DNA from: an uncultured Porphyromonadaceae bacterium
GTDB taxonomy: Bacteria; Bacteroidota; Bacteroidia; Bacteroidales; Muribaculaceae
Direction of reading: 5' to 3'
Assembly (NCBI GenBank): GCA_902489275.1
Contig: CABTZK010000019.1
Coordinates: 1 to 41,906, forward strand
Length of the DNA stretch: 41,906 nt
Shown: positions 1-6,102 of the stretch, piece after piece
How the letters are laid out: each line of letters begins with the position of its first letter
Position numbering within the stretch: the first letter of the stretch is position 1
The notes under the pieces: generated by a model
Seen by the model: only the letters and a program-made list of their open reading frames with translations
Databases searched by the model: none
What the model was told of the DNA's origin: nothing
Translations under genes and position numbers: made by a program

Positions 1-37
1 AAGCAGAGGGTCGGCGGTTCGAATCCGTCAACGCCCA
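1..37 (+). tRNA. 3' half of a tRNA cut by the window edge
   Basis: The window opens inside the anticodon loop. The 3' strand of the anticodon stem (GCAGA, 3-7), a five-base variable loop (8-12), a T arm with stem GGCGG/CCGTC around loop TTCGAAT (13-29), the acceptor strand AACGCCC (30-36) and discriminator A37 follow. The anticodon lies outside, so the isotype cannot be read. A full CCA is not encoded (the next bases are CCC). A terminator follows at once. Confidence 0.85.
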
Positions 38-44
38 CCCGATG

Positions 45-75
45 AAAGCCGCAATGATTGTTGCGGCTTTTTTTT
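45..75 (+). terminator. Rho-independent terminator of the tRNA
   Basis: A perfect 10-bp stem AAAGCCGCAA (45-54) / TTGCGGCTTT (61-70) with a six-base loop runs into an eight-T tract (68-75). It starts eight bases after the tRNA end. Confidence 0.9.
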
Positions 76-129
76 GATGCCCCCATCACCGAAAAGGCAG
101 ATGGGCGCGCCAAAAGGCGATGACAGAGC

Positions 130-155
130 GCACTCGCAACCGAAGTCGCGAGTGC
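130..155. repeat. GC-rich inverted repeat downstream of porQ
   Basis: GCACTCGC (130-137) and GCGAGTGC (148-155) are perfect complements around a 10-nt spacer, and further short GC-rich palindromes follow up to about 190. It lies between the tRNA terminator and the 3' end of porQ. There is no T tract on the porQ strand, so it may be a processing or stabilising hairpin rather than a classical terminator. Confidence 0.4.
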
Positions 156-193
156 CGCGCCAAGCGCGCTCGGCCTGCTGGCGGCAGGTCAGG

Positions 194-1222
194 TTATTTC
201 ATCAGCTCGCCAATGCTCGTGGTGAAGTTGGCCATAAAGGTTGTGGCGCTGGTGTGGGGCTGTGCCACGGCAATGCCAAATCCAAAGGCTTTCACCTTCA
301 GCCCGGCGCCCAACGAGAATCCCGACAGGAAATTGCGGTGGTAGGTGCTCATATCGGTGCGTGTCTTGTAGTTATAGCCCAGACCAATGTACATGTTCTC
401 TTGTGGGACGAACTCGGCACCCAGCACAAGATGCCGCATCAGGTTGCTGCCAAACTTGTCTTTCTTCACCAGGTCGCTATGGCTGTCGTTCTTGTCCTTG
501 GGCTCGTAGTAGGGCAGGTGCCACTTGCGCAGGTTCCATGCTGTGATGGAGATGCGGAATGGCGTGCCTGACATCAGTTGCGAGTAGCCAATCTGGATGT
601 CCCAAGGCAGGTTGTCTTTCGTCTCGTTGAATTTTTTCACTTGTCCGCCCAGGTTTTTTACCACAGCCGAGAGCGACAGCTCGTTGTTGGGATTGTAGAG
701 GCTCACGCCCAGGTCGGCAGCCACGGCGCCCGCGCTGAACTCGCCATATTTTGAGTAGAGGTATTTCAAGGTGATGCCGCCGCGCACGTTCTCGATAATA
801 TCGTGGCTATAGGTGAGGTTGAAGTTGATGTCGTTGGCATTGAAAGTCCCGTTTGGCACGCCGGTCTCGTCATAGCCTTGCATGTTGCCGTAGCCATAGT
901 ACTGGATGCCGACAGCAAAGGCGCTGTGCTCGTTCAGCCCCTGGCCGTAACGGAGCCCCGCAAAGTGAGTCGAACCGATGTATTTCATGTAGTTCACGCC
1001 CACTTGGTGGTCAAACTCTGGCCCGAGCAGGGCAGGGTTCTGTTCCACAAGGTTGATGTCGTCGTCGATGAGAGCCACCTGATGCCCGCCCAAGCCGTAG
1101 ATGTGGCTCGATGGCGTGACATTTAAGTATTGGTAGGCAGTCGTACCGTCTTGCCCCACAGCGGCAGCAGAGGCCGTCAGGGCAAGAGTCCATGCCAAGA
1201 AGTGTTGAAATTTCATGCTCAT
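194..1222 (-). CDS. porQ: Type IX secretion system protein PorQ
   Basis: An outer-membrane beta-barrel protein of the PorV/PorQ family (about 342 aa). The N-terminus is a signal peptide ending near AVGQ. The mature start has the family pattern SSHIYGLGG followed by DDDINLVEQNPALL, and the rest alternates aromatic and polar residues with repeated glycines as in barrel strands (for example GIQYYGYGN, LGAGLKVKAFGFGIA). PorQ works with PorU, PorV and PorZ at the cell surface, where T9SS cargo is cleaved and anchored. The frame opens with TTG at 1225; ATG at 1222 or 1216 is the likelier start, and 1216 gives the cleanest signal peptide. The gene stands alone, pointing towards the tRNA. Secreted proteins later in the window carry T9SS-like tails. 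Confidence 0.85.
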   Translation of the reverse strand: MSMKFQHFLAWTLALTASAAAVGQDGTTAYQYLNVTPSSHIYGLGGHQVALIDDDINLVEQNPALLGPEFDHQVGVNYMKYIGSTHFAGLRYGQGLNEHSAFAVGIQYYGYGNMQGYDETGVPNGTFNANDINFNLTYSHDIIENVRGGITLKYLYSKYGEFSAGAVAADLGVSLYNPNNELSLSAVVKNLGGQVKKFNETKDNLPWDIQIGYSQLMSGTPFRISITAWNLRKWHLPYYEPKDKNDSHSDLVKKDKFGSNLMRHLVLGAEFVPQENMYIGLGYNYKTRTDMSTYHRNFLSGFSLGAGLKVKAFGFGIAVAQPHTSATTFMANFTTSIGELMK

Positions 1223-1411
1223 CAATTATTTGTTCTATATAACGCAAAAAAGCGACCAATAGTATATCTGTGGCTTGCATTTTTTGAATTTTCGAGCCGC
1301 TTGGAGATTTCGCACCCTATAAAAATTTGTTACAACAGATAGAAAATCGCAAGGTATCTGTAAAAAACTATGAAACATCATTAAACAATTTCAAATTGCG
1401 CCCGAAAACAA

Positions 1412-1441
1412 TTGGGGAATCCAAATTCTGCGGTATATTTG
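1412..1441 (+). promoter_or_regulatory. Bacteroidetes-type promoter of the TonB-domain gene
   Basis: TTG (1412-1414), 19 nt, then TATATTTG (1434-1441) fits the TTG/TAnnTTTG promoter of Bacteroidetes. The start codon is at 1497, giving a leader of about 50 nt. The porQ side of this intergenic region has only a weak match (CAATAGTA on the plus strand, 1257-1264). Confidence 0.65.
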
Positions 1442-1496
1442 CAAGGCAATATCGTGCAAAGTGACCATTTTTTTTGATTGATAAACGCAAGGCGAT

Positions 1497-1952
1497 ATGG
1501 AAAAAACATTACGTGTTGACTTTCTTTTTCTTCTCATCATTCTTTTCACTCTTCCCGCTGCCGCGCAGCAGGCAAGAGGAAAGCGAGTTGGTACGGTCAA
1601 TCCCATGTCGCCCGACCGCATGAGATACCTGGAGTACTACGAGTTTGAGCAAGTCGATGTTCAGCCCGAGTTCCCCGGCGGCGAGCATGGCTTGGTGAAT
1701 TTTATCAACAACACCCGCGAGTACCCCTACGAGGAGTATGTGCGCCACAGCCAGGGGCGCGTGCTGTGCAGTTTCATCATTGGCACCGATGGCCGCGTGA
1801 GCCACGTGAGGGTGATTCGCAGCTCGGGATTCGAGTCTTTCGACAAGGAGGCGGTGAGGGTGATCAAGAAGATGCCGCGCTGGGAGGCGGGGCGCATCTA
1901 CAATAGCAAGGTGAACGTGCGTCTCATTCTCCCCATTGCCTTTCGCTTGTGA
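1497..1952 (+). CDS. Periplasmic protein with a TonB C-terminal domain
   Basis: A 151-aa protein with an N-terminal signal or anchor segment (leucine-rich, ending PAAAQQ at about 23) and one TonB C-terminal domain. Recognisable pieces are PEFPGGEHGLVNFI (about 57-70), the YPYEEYVRHSQGRV stretch, FIIGTDGRVSHVRVIRSSG and the closing VRVIKKMPRWEAGR...VNVRLILPIAF. There is no proline-rich linker, so it is shorter than a standard TonB and cannot span the periplasm in the usual way. It may be an accessory energy-transducer-like protein; no exbBD genes are nearby. It has its own promoter and a strong terminator. Confidence 0.75.
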   Translation: MEKTLRVDFLFLLIILFTLPAAAQQARGKRVGTVNPMSPDRMRYLEYYEFEQVDVQPEFPGGEHGLVNFINNTREYPYEEYVRHSQGRVLCSFIIGTDGRVSHVRVIRSSGFESFDKEAVRVIKKMPRWEAGRIYNSKVNVRLILPIAFRL

Positions 1953-2019
1953 TGCCTGGGGCGTGTCATCATCGTTTCGGGAAAATTGCCTGTTGGCACG
2001 AGATCGGGGAATACCATAG

Positions 2020-2058
2020 CCTAAAAAGCAACTCTCGGAGAGGGAGTTGCTTTTTAGG
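2020..2058. terminator. Strong bidirectional terminator
   Basis: A perfect 15-bp stem, CCTAAAAAGCAACTC (2020-2034) / GAGTTGCTTTTTAGG (2044-2058), with a nine-base loop. The stem's own A/T ends give U runs in both directions, so it can stop the TonB-domain transcript on the plus strand and the small minus-strand unit described next. Confidence 0.85.
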
Positions 2059-2110
2059 TTTAAAAAATAGGTAATTGTTTTTTAAGGAAAATGATAGTCA
2101 TTTTATTTTG
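2020..2110 (-). ncRNA. Candidate small RNA or micro-ORF transcript
   Basis: On the minus strand a full promoter (2116-2147) would start transcription near 2110, and the 15-bp hairpin at 2058-2020 would end it, giving a transcript of about 90 nt. Inside is an ATG frame of 13 codons (2101-2060: M T I I F L K K Q L P I F, then TAA). No homology is recognised. It could be a small RNA, a tiny peptide gene, or a promoter left behind by lost sequence. Confidence 0.4.
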
Positions 2111-2299
2111 CTGCACAAAGGTAAAGATAATTTAGGCGATCAGCAAAATCAAAAAACATGTTTTTAAACATGTTTTTGAGCTCTATCCTGAACTTATAGA
2201 TTGTTGCTTGATTATCTTATTGATTATTAGGTAATTGCTTTCTGTTTTGAGCAAAGGTTAAAAAAGCCAAATAACAGATGTTAAGCCTGTGGCGCCACG
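2059..2299. other. AT-rich intergenic region with two ACATGT palindromes
   Basis: Between the TonB-domain gene's terminator and lpxH. Besides the minus-strand promoter it holds AAAAACATGTTTTT (2152-2165) directly followed by AAACATGTTT (2166-2175). The two palindromes lie just upstream of the -33 element of that promoter, where a dimeric regulator could bind. From 2180 to 2299 I see only AT-rich sequence. Confidence 0.5.
2116..2147 (-). promoter_or_regulatory. Minus-strand promoter with no annotated gene
   Basis: Read on the minus strand: TTTG (2147-2144), 20 nt, TACCTTTG (2123-2116). Both elements and the spacing match the Bacteroidetes consensus. It points at the terminator at 2058-2020, not at any protein gene. 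Confidence 0.55.
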
Positions 2300-3055
2300 T
2301 TAGCCGTCGAAAACGTGGAGCATGAGTTCCTGGCCGTCGAAAGTGGCGTAGGTGAACTGGTTAATCCAGTCGCCCAGGAAAGTGATTGAGCGGTGGCTGT
2401 CGAGCTGGATCTGGCGCGCCACGTGCAAGTGACCGTAGATGAAGTAGTCCACGTCATGGTGCTTTGCCGAGTAGTCGCGAGAGAAAATAACGAGATTTTC
2501 CACGCATTGGTTGATGTGGCTGGCAACCATTTCGGGGGTGCGGTGAGTGCGGTTTTGCGTGCTCCAGCCATGGGCGGCGAGGTAAGTCCACCGGGGGTGG
2601 ATTGACGCATAAAGGAATTGGCACACCGGGTTGCTGAAGCACCAGCGCATGAAGCGGTATCCCGGGCGCTGGTAACCCACGTCATCGCCATGCGACAAGA
2701 AGAACTGCTGGCCCATAATCTCCTTTTGGGTGCAGGCTTTCAGCACCGTCAGGCCTATCTCGTCGCGCAGGTAGTCAAACAGCCAAACGTCATGGTTCCC
2801 CGTCATCCAGTAGATGGGGATGCCGGCGTCGGCCAAGCGGGTCAAAGCCCCGAAAAAGCGGATGTAGCCTCGCGGCACCACAGTCTTGTACTCATACCAG
2901 TAGTCAAGAATGTCGCCCAGCAGGTAAACCGCCGCGGCAGTGTCGTGAATGCTGTCGAGGAAACGCACCACGCGCTCCTCGTTCTCGCGTGGTGTCTTCA
3001 GGTACTTCGCGCCCAGGTGCAGGTCACTCAGGAAAAATGTGCGTTTTTGAGCCAT
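2300..3055 (-). CDS. lpxH: UDP-2,3-diacylglucosamine diphosphatase (LpxH type)
   Basis: A calcineurin-like metallophosphoesterase of 251 aa, the usual LpxH length. LpxH hydrolyses UDP-2,3-diacylglucosamine to lipid X and UMP in lipid A synthesis at the inner membrane face. The metal-binding motifs are all present: SDLHLG (10-15), GDILDYW (47-53), GNHD (86-89), SHGDD (121-125) and GHLH (208-211). The start is the ATG at 3055. It follows the DUF59 gene by 36 bases on the same strand with no promoter seen between them, so the two are probably co-transcribed. Bacteroidetes homologues are often annotated only as UDP-2,3-diacylglucosamine diphosphatase family; the exact reaction is inferred. Confidence 0.85.
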   Translation of the reverse strand: MAQKRTFFLSDLHLGAKYLKTPRENEERVVRFLDSIHDTAAAVYLLGDILDYWYEYKTVVPRGYIRFFGALTRLADAGIPIYWMTGNHDVWLFDYLRDEIGLTVLKACTQKEIMGQQFFLSHGDDVGYQRPGYRFMRWCFSNPVCQFLYASIHPRWTYLAAHGWSTQNRTHRTPEMVASHINQCVENLVIFSRDYSAKHHDVDYFIYGHLHVARQIQLDSHRSITFLGDWINQFTYATFDGQELMLHVFDG

Positions 3056-3091
3056 TGGAAACTTCTCGGCATGTCTGTCGGCATCACCCGC

Positions 3092-3412
3092 TCACAGCAT
3101 TCCCAACTCCATTTTCGCCTCGTCGCTCATCATGCTCATGTCCCATTCTGGCTCAAAGACGAGTTGCACGTTCACGCTTTTCACGCCCTGCACGCTTTCC
3201 ACCTTTTGGCGGATGTCCTCAAAGAGGAAGTCGCCCATGGGGCAGTTGGGAGCGGTGAGCGTCATGTCGATGGACACGTTGCCCTCATCGTCAACGTCGA
3301 TTTTGTAGATGAGTCCTAAACTGTACACGTCAACGGGCATCTCTGGATCGAAGACCGTCTTGAGCATCTTGACGATGCCCTCTTCAATTTTGAGTTTCTC
3401 TTCTTCAGTCAT
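3092..3412 (-). CDS. DUF59/MIP18-family iron-sulfur assembly protein
   Basis: A 106-aa single-domain protein of the DUF59 (MIP18/PaaD/SufT-like) family, linked to Fe-S cluster maturation. Diagnostic pieces are the start EEGIVKMLKTVFDPEMPVDV, SLGLIYKIDVDDEGNVSIDM, the LTAPNCPMGDF segment with the conserved cysteine, and the final VFEPEWDMSMMSDEAK. I chose the ATG at 3412 (MTEEEKL), since the longer frame would start at a TTG inside the promoter region. The predicted -7 element ends at 3421, so the mRNA would have almost no leader. First gene of a likely operon with lpxH. Confidence 0.8.
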   Translation of the reverse strand: MTEEEKLKIEEGIVKMLKTVFDPEMPVDVYSLGLIYKIDVDDEGNVSIDMTLTAPNCPMGDFLFEDIRQKVESVQGVKSVNVQLVFEPEWDMSMMSDEAKMELGML

Positions 3413-3419
3413 AATCAGT

Positions 3420-3460
3420 GCAAAGGTAATGCAATATTTTTGAAAATTGATTACCTTTGC
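3420..3460. promoter_or_regulatory. Divergent promoters forming an inverted repeat
   Basis: GCAAAGGTAAT (3420-3430) and ATTACCTTTGC (3450-3460) are perfect 11-base complements 19 nt apart. Each contains a consensus -7 element (TACCTTTG), at 3428-3421 on the minus strand for the DUF59 gene and 3452-3459 on the plus strand for the exporter gene. Confidence 0.65.
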
Positions 3461-3492
3461 AGCCAAATTTATAAAGACATTTCTTTGCCAAT

Positions 3493-4428
3493 ATGCAATT
3501 CTTAGGCGAGTTCATCTCTATTGGGGTCGCGTTCTCATGGACGGTCACGGCAATCTTGTGCGAGTATGCTGGCAAGCGTTTGGGCAGCATCACGTTCAAT
3601 TTCTACCGCATGATATTCACGATTGCTTTCTCGTTTGTCCTGTTCTGGGTGGTGCTGGGAAATCCGCTGCCAGCGAGCGCTTCGGACCGGGCCTATGTGT
3701 GGATGCTGCTCTCGGGGGTAGTGGGGTTTGTGATTTGCGACTACAACTTGATGAAGTGCTACACCATCATCGGTTCGCGCTTTGGCCAGCTGTTCATGAC
3801 GATTTCGCCCCTGTCGGCCGCAGTCGCAGCCTGGATGCTGCTTGGGCAAAGCCTCAAGCCCATGGCCATCGTTGCCATGCTGGTGACGCTGGCAGGTATC
3901 TCGTTGAGCATCATTGGCCGTGGCGACAAGCACATGTTCTCGCTCAAACTTCCTGCCAAAGGGGTCTTCCACGCCTCGGTGGCGGCCATCTGCCAGGGCA
4001 TCGGCCTGGTGATCAGCAAGGTGGGCCTCGATTACTATCAGGAGTCGATTCCCCGCGACATCCTCGACCATGCGCCGTGGATTCTGCCCTTTTGCGCCAA
4101 TTTCTACCGCTGCATTGCAGGCTTCATCGGCTTTGGCATTCTCGTGGCGCTCAATCGCAACGCGAGCGCGCTCAAGGCAGGCGTGGCCCGCCCCAGGGTG
4201 GTGGCTTCGGTGGTTTCGGCCACTATTTTCGGTCCATTCGTCGGAGTGGCTTTCTCGCTCATGGCCGTGCAATATACCGCTGCCGGCATTGCCAGCACGC
4301 TCATGGCGCTCTCGCCCATCATGATTCTTGTGCCGGCTCACTTCTGGATGAACCAGCGGGTGACTTGGAAAGGAGGCCTCGGAGCGCTAATCTCGGTTTT
4401 GGGAGTCGCGCTTTTCTTCATGGGATAG
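3493..4428 (+). CDS. DMT-family (EamA) membrane transporter
   Basis: A 311-aa hydrophobic protein built as two EamA repeats, with about ten membrane segments predicted from alternating hydrophobic stretches. The first repeat starts at FISIGVAFSWTVTAILCEYAGKRLG and ends around LVTLAGISLSIIGRG; the second begins near GVFHASVAAICQGIGLVISK and ends with ALISVLGVALFFMG. These are drug/metabolite-type inner-membrane carriers, and the substrate cannot be told from sequence. The gene is monocistronic, divergent from the DUF59 gene, and converges on the HAD gene with 18 bases between stops. Confidence 0.85.
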   Translation: MQFLGEFISIGVAFSWTVTAILCEYAGKRLGSITFNFYRMIFTIAFSFVLFWVVLGNPLPASASDRAYVWMLLSGVVGFVICDYNLMKCYTIIGSRFGQLFMTISPLSAAVAAWMLLGQSLKPMAIVAMLVTLAGISLSIIGRGDKHMFSLKLPAKGVFHASVAAICQGIGLVISKVGLDYYQESIPRDILDHAPWILPFCANFYRCIAGFIGFGILVALNRNASALKAGVARPRVVASVVSATIFGPFVGVAFSLMAVQYTAAGIASTLMALSPIMILVPAHFWMNQRVTWKGGLGALISVLGVALFFMG

Positions 4429-4446
4429 CCCGCCTCTCCCATCAAC

Positions 4447-5148
4447 TTATAGGATTTCTTTGATTTCGTCAAGATAATAGACTGTTGGGTCGGCCAGGTC
4501 GCCAGCAATGTCGCGGTTCTTGATGTTGAAGTAGATGGTGTGCCATCCGGCGTGGTGCGCGCCCTCGATGTCGGCTTCGGGGTTGTCGCCGATCATCACT
4601 GTGGTTTCGGGGCATGCTCCGCTCCGCTCAAGGGCATAGTCGAAGATGCCTCGTTGCGGCTTGGCGATGCCGCATTGCTCGCTCAGGATGTTGTGGGTGA
4701 AGAAATGCGCAATGCCGCCAGAGCGAAGTTTTTGCTCCTGCACCCCCAGGAAGCCATTGCTCAGCGTGTTGAGCTCGTACCCTCTCGATTGCAGGTATTC
4801 CAGCAGCTCGCGGGCACCTGGCACCAGCAGGGGCAGTGAGCCTAAATAGTCGAGATAGGTCGTGTTGAGCAACGTGGCCATCTTGACGCAGTCGCCGCCA
4901 TAGCCGCTCAGCTGCAAGGCGTAGCGAAACCGGTCGCTCACCAGCGTGTCTTTCTCGACAAGCCCCAGCTGGTACTTGCGCCACAGTTCCCTGTTCTTGA
5001 CCGTGTAGATGTTGCGAAACATTTCGTAGTCAATGTGTTGGTTCAGGGCATAGAGGTTGAAGACATGACGCAGCGCCATCTTGGAGTTTTCGGAAAACCA
5101 CCACAGCGTGTCGTCGATGTCCAGAAAAACGGTCTTGATGTTCAGCAT
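4447..5148 (-). CDS. HAD-family phosphatase, YjjG-like pyrimidine nucleotidase
   Basis: A HAD hydrolase of 233 aa. The nucleophile motif is FLDIDDTLWWF near the N-terminus; motif II is in NTLSNG, the conserved lysine in IAKPQRGIFDYAL, and the final acidic motif in VMIGDNPEADIEGAHHAGW. The closest family I recognise is YjjG (house-cleaning nucleotidase acting on non-canonical pyrimidine monophosphates), inferred from the DDTLW variant and overall length. The frame extends to a TTG at 5178, but that overlaps the -7 element (5176-5183), so the ATG at 5148 is the start, with a leader of about 20 nt. Confidence 0.8.
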   Translation of the reverse strand: MLNIKTVFLDIDDTLWWFSENSKMALRHVFNLYALNQHIDYEMFRNIYTVKNRELWRKYQLGLVEKDTLVSDRFRYALQLSGYGGDCVKMATLLNTTYLDYLGSLPLLVPGARELLEYLQSRGYELNTLSNGFLGVQEQKLRSGGIAHFFTHNILSEQCGIAKPQRGIFDYALERSGACPETTVMIGDNPEADIEGAHHAGWHTIYFNIKNRDIAGDLADPTVYYLDEIKEIL

Positions 5149-5175
5149 TTCGATGTTCTTGACATTAACTGTAGG

Positions 5176-5183
5176 CAAATGTA
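5176..5183 (-). promoter_or_regulatory. -7 element of the HAD phosphatase gene
   Basis: TACATTTG on the minus strand (5183-5176), about 28 bases before the ATG at 5148. This position decides the start codon, because the upstream TTG codon at 5178-5176 falls inside the element. Confidence 0.55.
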
Positions 5184-5520
5184 GTGAAAAAGAATGTGAT
5201 ATGCAAAATTGTCTTGCTCATGGCTGGCTATCAGGATGTTGTGCCATTTCTCCCCTGGAATCCTCAACCAGTCGCCTGACCTCCTTAAAAAAACGCCTAA
5301 AAATTTCATTAACAAATGATAAAATTCTAATTTTCACTGAAAAAAATGCCACTGCGTTGGCGCTAATTCAAAAAAAATTCCGATATTTGCACTTACAAAA
5401 ATAAGAAACTCTTGGGAAATGGCTTGACTTCGTGGCTAAACGCCTGAAAATCAAGTCTTGGTGAGAGTTTATGACTTTTGAAACGAATGATTTAATTTAA
5501 AATTTAAAATTACAATAACA
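5184..5520 (+). promoter_or_regulatory. Intergenic region with a structured leader before HU
   Basis: A 370-base gap separates the HAD and HU genes. A weak -7-like box GATATTTG lies at 5392-5399. Just after it a two-tier hairpin can form: outer stem AAACTCT (5406-5412) / AGAGTTT (5464-5470) and inner stem GGCTTGA (5421-5427) / TCAAGTC (5451-5457, one G-U). The rest up to the HU start is AT-rich. This could be a 5' UTR regulating HU; no known RNA family is recognised. I see nothing else in 5184-5385. Confidence 0.45.
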
Positions 5521-5793
5521 ATGACTAAAGCCGACATCGTAAGCGAAATTTCAAAATCAACAGGTATCGACAAAGCCTCTGTTCTTGAAACTTTGGAGAA
5601 ATTCATGGAGACTGTAAAAGACTCTCTCGCCAATGAGGAGAACGTCTATCTGCGAGGCTTCGGCAGCTTCATCGTAAAGGTACGCTCGAAGAAGACCGCT
5701 CGCAACATTTCGAAAAATACGACCATCGAAATCCCCGAGCACAAGATTCCATTCTTCAAGCCCGCAAAGGTGTTCATGGAGCAAGTGAAATAG
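5521..5793 (+). CDS. hup: HU/IHF-family DNA-binding protein
   Basis: A 90-aa bacterial histone-like protein. It begins MTKADIVSEISKSTG, has the central GFGSFIVKVRSKKTARN segment and the DNA-binding arm NISKNTTIEIPEHKIPFFKPAK. HU binds and bends DNA non-specifically as a dimer. In many Bacteroidales HU sits upstream of the RNase G gene as it does here, with a tiny basic protein gene between them. A long AT-rich leader with a predicted hairpin precedes it. Confidence 0.93.
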   Translation: MTKADIVSEISKSTGIDKASVLETLEKFMETVKDSLANEENVYLRGFGSFIVKVRSKKTARNISKNTTIEIPEHKIPFFKPAKVFMEQVK

Positions 5794-5885
5794 TGATTGC
5801 ATGAGCGGGAAGCCCGGCCTCGCGGCTAAGCTGCCGCCACACAATAAAACTATATTATATTAACATTTTAAAACTAAGTAACAAT

Positions 5886-5978
5886 ATGCCAAGCGGGAAA
5901 AAAAGAAAAGGCCACAAAATGGCCACGCACAAGCGCAAAAAAAGACTTAGAAAGAATAGACACAAATCTAAGAAATAA
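5886..5978 (+). CDS. AURKAIP1/COX24-domain tiny basic protein (mS38-like)
   Basis: A 30-codon gene starting MPSGKKRKGHKMATHKRKK and ending RHKSKK: half the residues are Lys or Arg. This matches the AURKAIP1/COX24 domain of Bacteroidetes, whose mitochondrial relative mS38 is a small-subunit ribosomal protein, so an association with the ribosome is likely by homology. It is too short for most ORF callers. It is preceded by an AT-rich 90-base spacer after HU and followed by the structured leader of the RNase G gene. Confidence 0.8.
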   Translation: MPSGKKRKGHKMATHKRKKRLRKNRHKSKK

Positions 5979-6004
5979 TCTTTCTAATTGAAGTCACGAT
6001 ACAG

Positions 6005-6063
6005 AGAACAAACTCCTTGTCGTGGTCTCGGACGCGAGAACCTCAATCGAGAGAGTTTGTTCT
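6005..6063 (+). promoter_or_regulatory. Large hairpin in the RNase G leader
   Basis: AGAACAAACTC (6005-6015) and GAGTTTGTTCT (6053-6063) form a perfect 11-bp stem. An inner hairpin TCTCG (6026-6030) / CGAGA (6035-6039), extendable past a bulge, lies in its loop. No run of T follows, so it is not a classical terminator. It sits 40 bases before the RNase G start and could be a target of the enzyme itself. Confidence 0.55.
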
Positions 6064-6102
6064 TCGTGTTATGCGTGATTAGTTATCATCCAACTCAACA
6101 AA

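Noticed and set aside
3447..4463. A 338-codon plus-strand frame overlapping the DMT exporter
   Set aside because: No membrane segments or known domain; the exporter frame has both EamA repeats.
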